Source: an uncultured Bacteroidota bacterium
Lineage (GTDB): Bacteria > Bacteroidota > Bacteroidia > Flavobacteriales > Schleiferiaceae
DNA length: 8,159 bases
Direction of reading: 5' to 3'
NCBI GenBank assembly: GCA_913056475.1
Contig: CAJXMS010000090.1
Location: forward strand, 1 to 8,159
Positions within the stretch are counted from its first letter, which is position 1, and every line of letters begins with the position of its first letter. Below, piece after piece: positions 5,601 through 8,159 of this stretch. The position numbers and the translations under genes were made by a program. The notes under the pieces were generated by a model, which had not been told where the DNA came from, made no database searches, and saw only the letters and a program-made list of their open reading frames with translations.

Positions 5601-6896
5601 ATGAAATCTTTTCGTTTCACCTTCAGTCTGCTGGTGGCCTTTCTAATCGCCACTGGCCTCTCTGCTCAAAACCTGGACCAAGACCGGGACATGCAGCAAT
5701 TTAGATCGCCCAGCCAAACCGGCATTCATCAATTTGAAGCCCTGGAAACCGATGAGCCCTGGGAGGGCTTTAATGTACGCCTCGGGGGTGGCTTTGCCGT
5801 CCAATATCAGGCCCTAAGCCACAGTACCGGTACTACGGCCGATACCCTGATAGATATCCGCAACAACTTCAACCTGCCTACGGCCAATCTGGACCTGGAC
5901 GTGGCCCTGGCCGATGGGGTGCGGATGCACTTGCGTACTTATCTGAGCTCTCGCCACCATCCGGATAGCTGGGTAAAAGGGGGGTATGTACAAATTGGGA
6001 AGCTTAACTTCCTGCGCGAAGGGCTCTTAGAGAACTTAATGGACTTTACCACCGTGAAAGTGGGTATGATGGAGATAAATTACGGCGACTATCACTTCCG
6101 CCGTACCGATAATGCCCGCTCCATCTATAACCCTTTCGTGGGCAATCTGATCATGGACGCCTTTAATACCGAAGCCGGGGCTGAGGTGTATTTCACCCCG
6201 GGCGACTTCCTCGTGATGGTGGGGGCTACCAATGGAGACCTCAACCAAAGTGTAGATGATCCAGGGGTAGAGCCCAGCCCTGCCATCTTAGGGAAATTGG
6301 GCTACGATAAGCAAATAAATGAAGACCTGCGGGTGCGTCTTACCGGTTCTTACTACGGCAGTGCTGAAGGGCAGACCAACTTCCTCTACTTTGGCGATCG
6401 TGCCGGTAGCCGTTACTACCTGGTGATGGCCGATAACACGGCCAATGCTACGGCCGATTTTCGCACCGGGCGGGTGAATCCCAGCATGATCAATGAGGTC
6501 AATGCCATTATGATCAACCCCTTCGTGAAATTTAAGGGCCTGGAGCTCTTCGGGACCTTCGAAACCGTGAGTGGTAAAATATCCGGTGAGGCGCAAACCC
6601 GCAGCTGGACCCAACTCCATGCGGAACTGCTTTACCGCTTTGGGAGCAAGGAGCAATTCTATGCCGGCGGTAAATTCAATCGCGTAGAAGGAGATCAGCC
6701 CAATTTTAACCCCAATGCGGACCCTAATCAGGTAGATGTGAACCGCTACGCCTTTGGCGCGGGCTGGTTCATGACCCCTAACGTGCTCCTTAAAGCCGAG
6801 TACGTGAACCAAGATTACAACGGCTACGGCAATAGCAGCCTGCTAAACGAAGGTAATTTTAACGGGGCCATGCTGGAAGCGACCATTGGCTTCTAG
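5601..6896 (+). CDS. Outer-membrane beta-barrel (porin-like) protein of unknown substrate
   Basis: Encodes 431 aa. A clear signal peptide (1-22, cleavage after GLSA) leads into a chain rich in alternating aromatic/polar beta-strands (for example NVRLGGGFAVQYQ, LDLDVALADGVRMHLRTYLSS, YVQIGKL, KVGMMEINYGDYH, AEVYFTPGDFLVMVGATNG, ELLYRFGSKEQFYAGGKF). It ends in ATIGF, and a C-terminal Phe is the usual outer-membrane insertion signal. The length fits a barrel of about 16 strands. I do not recognise a named porin subfamily or a substrate-specific motif. It lies 51 bp after the YceI-like gene and just before a strong terminator, so it is the last gene of that unit. Its link to cbb3 oxidase is by neighbourhood and shared regulation only; uptake of a small nutrient or metal complex is possible but unsupported. 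Confidence 0.85.
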   Translation: MKSFRFTFSLLVAFLIATGLSAQNLDQDRDMQQFRSPSQTGIHQFEALETDEPWEGFNVRLGGGFAVQYQALSHSTGTTADTLIDIRNNFNLPTANLDLDVALADGVRMHLRTYLSSRHHPDSWVKGGYVQIGKLNFLREGLLENLMDFTTVKVGMMEINYGDYHFRRTDNARSIYNPFVGNLIMDAFNTEAGAEVYFTPGDFLVMVGATNGDLNQSVDDPGVEPSPAILGKLGYDKQINEDLRVRLTGSYYGSAEGQTNFLYFGDRAGSRYYLVMADNTANATADFRTGRVNPSMINEVNAIMINPFVKFKGLELFGTFETVSGKISGEAQTRSWTQLHAELLYRFGSKEQFYAGGKFNRVEGDQPNFNPNADPNQVDVNRYAFGAGWFMTPNVLLKAEYVNQDYNGYGNSSLLNEGNFNGAMLEATIGF

Positions 6897-6935
6897 CAGG
6901 CTCCTGCTTTTCGCTTTCTTAAAGCATTATAGACC

Positions 6936-6979
6936 AGCTGGAAAGGAACTTGTGTTAAGTTCTTTTCCAGCTTTTTTTT
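6936..6979 (+). terminator. Strong intrinsic terminator after the porin gene
   Basis: A 16-bp stem with one G-U pair (left arm 6936-6951, right arm 6957-6972; arms begin AGCTGGAAAGG and end TTTTCCAGCT) closes a 5-nt loop (GTGTT). It is followed directly by a T7 tract (6973-6979). It sits about 40 nt after the porin stop codon and separates the yceI-porin unit from the ccoS promoter. Confidence 0.93.
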
Positions 6980-7005
6980 ACTTTTAAAGCAAAAAATAAA
7001 AGGAC

Positions 7006-7048
7006 TGATAAATATCATTCTTCGCTCGGTGGCCCCCCCCTAGTTTTG
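7006..7048 (+). promoter_or_regulatory. FNR-like operator and -7 box for the ccoS-ccoN operon
   Basis: Perfect palindrome TGAT-AAAT-ATCA (7006-7017; the arms extend to TGATA-N2-TATCA). After 23 nt comes TAGTTTTG (7041-7048), an exact match to TAnnTTTG. No TTTG stands at -33, as expected for an activator-dependent promoter. The transcript start should be near 7052, giving a leader of about 35 nt before the ccoS ATG at 7087. Confidence 0.78.
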
Positions 7049-7086
7049 GCCTTGTAAAAGCGGAAAAATACAATCCCATTCCTACT

Positions 7087-7269
7087 ATGACGGCTATATA
7101 CCTTCTTATCGCGGTGAGTTTCCTGGTGGCAGTAGCCTTCCTGGGAGCTTTTGTCTGGAGCATCCGCACCGGGCAGTATGACGATGATTACGCCCCCAGC
7201 GTGCGCATGCTCAAAGACAACACCCGTAAAGCCTCCGAATCTCAAACCTCTCAAGAATCCTCAAAATGA
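7087..7269 (+). CDS. ccoS: Cbb3-type cytochrome oxidase assembly protein CcoS
   Basis: Encodes 60 aa. A single membrane helix (about residues 4-25) is followed by the CcoS signature W24 then G29-QYDD and P37-SVRML (37-42). The hydrophilic tail is rich in Ser, Gln and Lys. CcoS is a small inner-membrane protein needed for incorporation of heme and copper cofactors into cbb3 oxidase. Its stop codon overlaps the ccoN start (ATGA, 7266-7269), so the two are translationally coupled. It is the first gene of the oxidase operon and sits behind an FNR-like promoter. Confidence 0.95.
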   Translation: MTAIYLLIAVSFLVAVAFLGAFVWSIRTGQYDDDYAPSVRMLKDNTRKASESQTSQESSK

Positions 7270-8159
7270 CGCAAGCAGAGACTTTTCATTATGATAATAC
7301 CACGGCCCGGAACTTTACCGTGGCCACCATTGTGTGGGGGGTGATCGCCCTCCTGGTGGGTATCCTCATTGCCTTTCAGCTGGTTTTTCCCGAGTGGAAT
7401 GTGGCTTCCTGGCTTACCTTTGGACGCCTGCGGGCCCTCCATACCAACGGGGCCATTTTTGCCTTTGTAGGGAATGCCATTTTTGCCGGGGTTTATTATT
7501 CCCTGCAGCGCCTGCTGAAGGCCCGTATGGCCAGCGATTTTCTCAGTAAAGTCCACTTCTGGGGCTGGCAGCTTATCATCCTCTCGGCGGTGCTTACCCT
7601 GCCCCTGGGTATTACCTCTTCTAAAGAATACGCCGAGCTGCAGTGGCCCATCGATATTGCCATTGCGCTGGTATGGGTCGTCTTTGGGGTCAATATGTTC
7701 TGGACCATTCTCAAGCGCCGCGAACGTCACCTCTACGTGGCTATTTGGTTTTACATAGCCACCTTCGTTACCGTAGCGGTACTGCATATTGTTAATAACC
7801 TGGCCCTGCCCGTGGGCTTCTTAAATTCTTATTCCATTTTTGCCGGCGTACAGGATGCCCTGGTGCAGTGGTGGTACGGGCACAATGCGGTGGCTTTCTT
7901 CCTTACCACCCCGGTACTGGGCCTGATGTATTATTTCGTGCCCAAGGCAGCCAACCGCCCTGTGTACTCCTACCGCCTCTCCATCATTCACTTCTGGGCG
8001 CTGATCTTCATCTACATCTGGGCGGGGCCCCACCACCTGCTCTACACCAGCCTGCCCGACTGGGCGCAGAGCCTGGGAACGGTCTTCTCTATCATGCTCA
8101 TCTTCCCTTCCTGGGGCGGTATGCTTAATGGGCTTCTCACCCTCCGCGGTGCCTGGGAC
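7266..8159 (+). CDS. ccoN: Cbb3-type cytochrome c oxidase catalytic subunit CcoN (3' end beyond the window)
   Basis: The first 298 residues are visible and the gene runs off the right edge. CcoN is the heme-copper subunit that reduces O2 at high affinity in the inner membrane. Visible ligands: low-spin heme His59 in RALHTNGAIFAFVGN; Cu-B ligands His206 (WWYGHN) and His256/His257 (WAGPHHLLYT); and Tyr250, six residues before that pair, the place of the His-Tyr cross-link known for cbb3 oxidases. These are one residue off the Pseudomonas stutzeri numbering as I recall it (207, 251, 257, 258). At least six membrane helices are readable. The remaining heme ligands lie outside the window. In many Bacteroidota ccoN is fused to ccoO; the window is too short to tell. 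The start ATG overlaps the ccoS stop. Confidence 0.97.
   Translation, partial: MTQAETFHYDNTTARNFTVATIVWGVIALLVGILIAFQLVFPEWNVASWLTFGRLRALHTNGAIFAFVGNAIFAGVYYSLQRLLKARMASDFLSKVHFWGWQLIILSAVLTLPLGITSSKEYAELQWPIDIAIALVWVVFGVNMFWTILKRRERHLYVAIWFYIATFVTVAVLHIVNNLALPVGFLNSYSIFAGVQDALVQWWYGHNAVAFFLTTPVLGLMYYFVPKAANRPVYSYRLSIIHFWALIFIYIWAGPHHLLYTSLPDWAQSLGTVFSIMLIFPSWGGMLNGLLTLRGAWD

Overview
The window looks like chromosomal DNA from a fairly GC-rich member of the Bacteroidota. The evidence is promoters of the TAnnTTTG (-7) / TTTG (-33) type, an FNR-like regulator with a CxxC N-terminus next to a CcoI-type copper ATPase, and a ccoS-ccoN start typical of Bacteroidota cbb3 oxidase loci. A Saprospiria/Lewinella-like origin is a guess; I cannot assign a genus.

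Layout. 1-660 is non-coding and repeat-rich, with two copies of a ~146-bp element that has 12-bp inverted ends and two internal hairpins. 703-1140 (minus) is a small stand-alone cyclic-nucleotide-binding-type domain with no DNA-binding domain. 1333-2049 (minus) is a Crp/FNR-family regulator. Divergent from it, 2114-4489 (plus) is a CcoI/FixI-type Cu(I) P1B-ATPase. After a ~400-bp stretch without genes come 4980-5549 (YceI-like exported protein) and 5601-6896 (outer-membrane beta-barrel), closed by a strong intrinsic terminator at 6936-6979. 7087-7269 (ccoS) and 7266 to the window edge (ccoN, catalytic subunit of cbb3 cytochrome oxidase, partial) then begin a new operon.

How it fits together. 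The window reads as a microaerobic-respiration locus: an FNR-like regulator, the copper pump and CcoS needed for oxidase assembly, and the oxidase itself. The clearest non-gene signal is regulatory. Four promoters (the cNMP-domain gene, ccoI, yceI-porin and ccoS-ccoN) each carry a TGAT-N4-ATCA-like palindrome exactly 23 nt upstream of a TAnnTTTG-like -7 box. This puts the palindrome centre near -41, the class II activator position. The same palindrome that serves ccoI lies between the -33 and -7 boxes of the regulator's own promoter, which predicts autorepression. The regulator's recognition helix keeps the Glu and Arg expected to read TGA half-sites. On this reading, the little-studied cNMP-domain protein and the YceI/porin pair join the oxidase genes in one regulon. 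I found no wholly new enzyme system; the regulon architecture, the orphan cNMP-domain protein and the repeat element are the items most worth following up.
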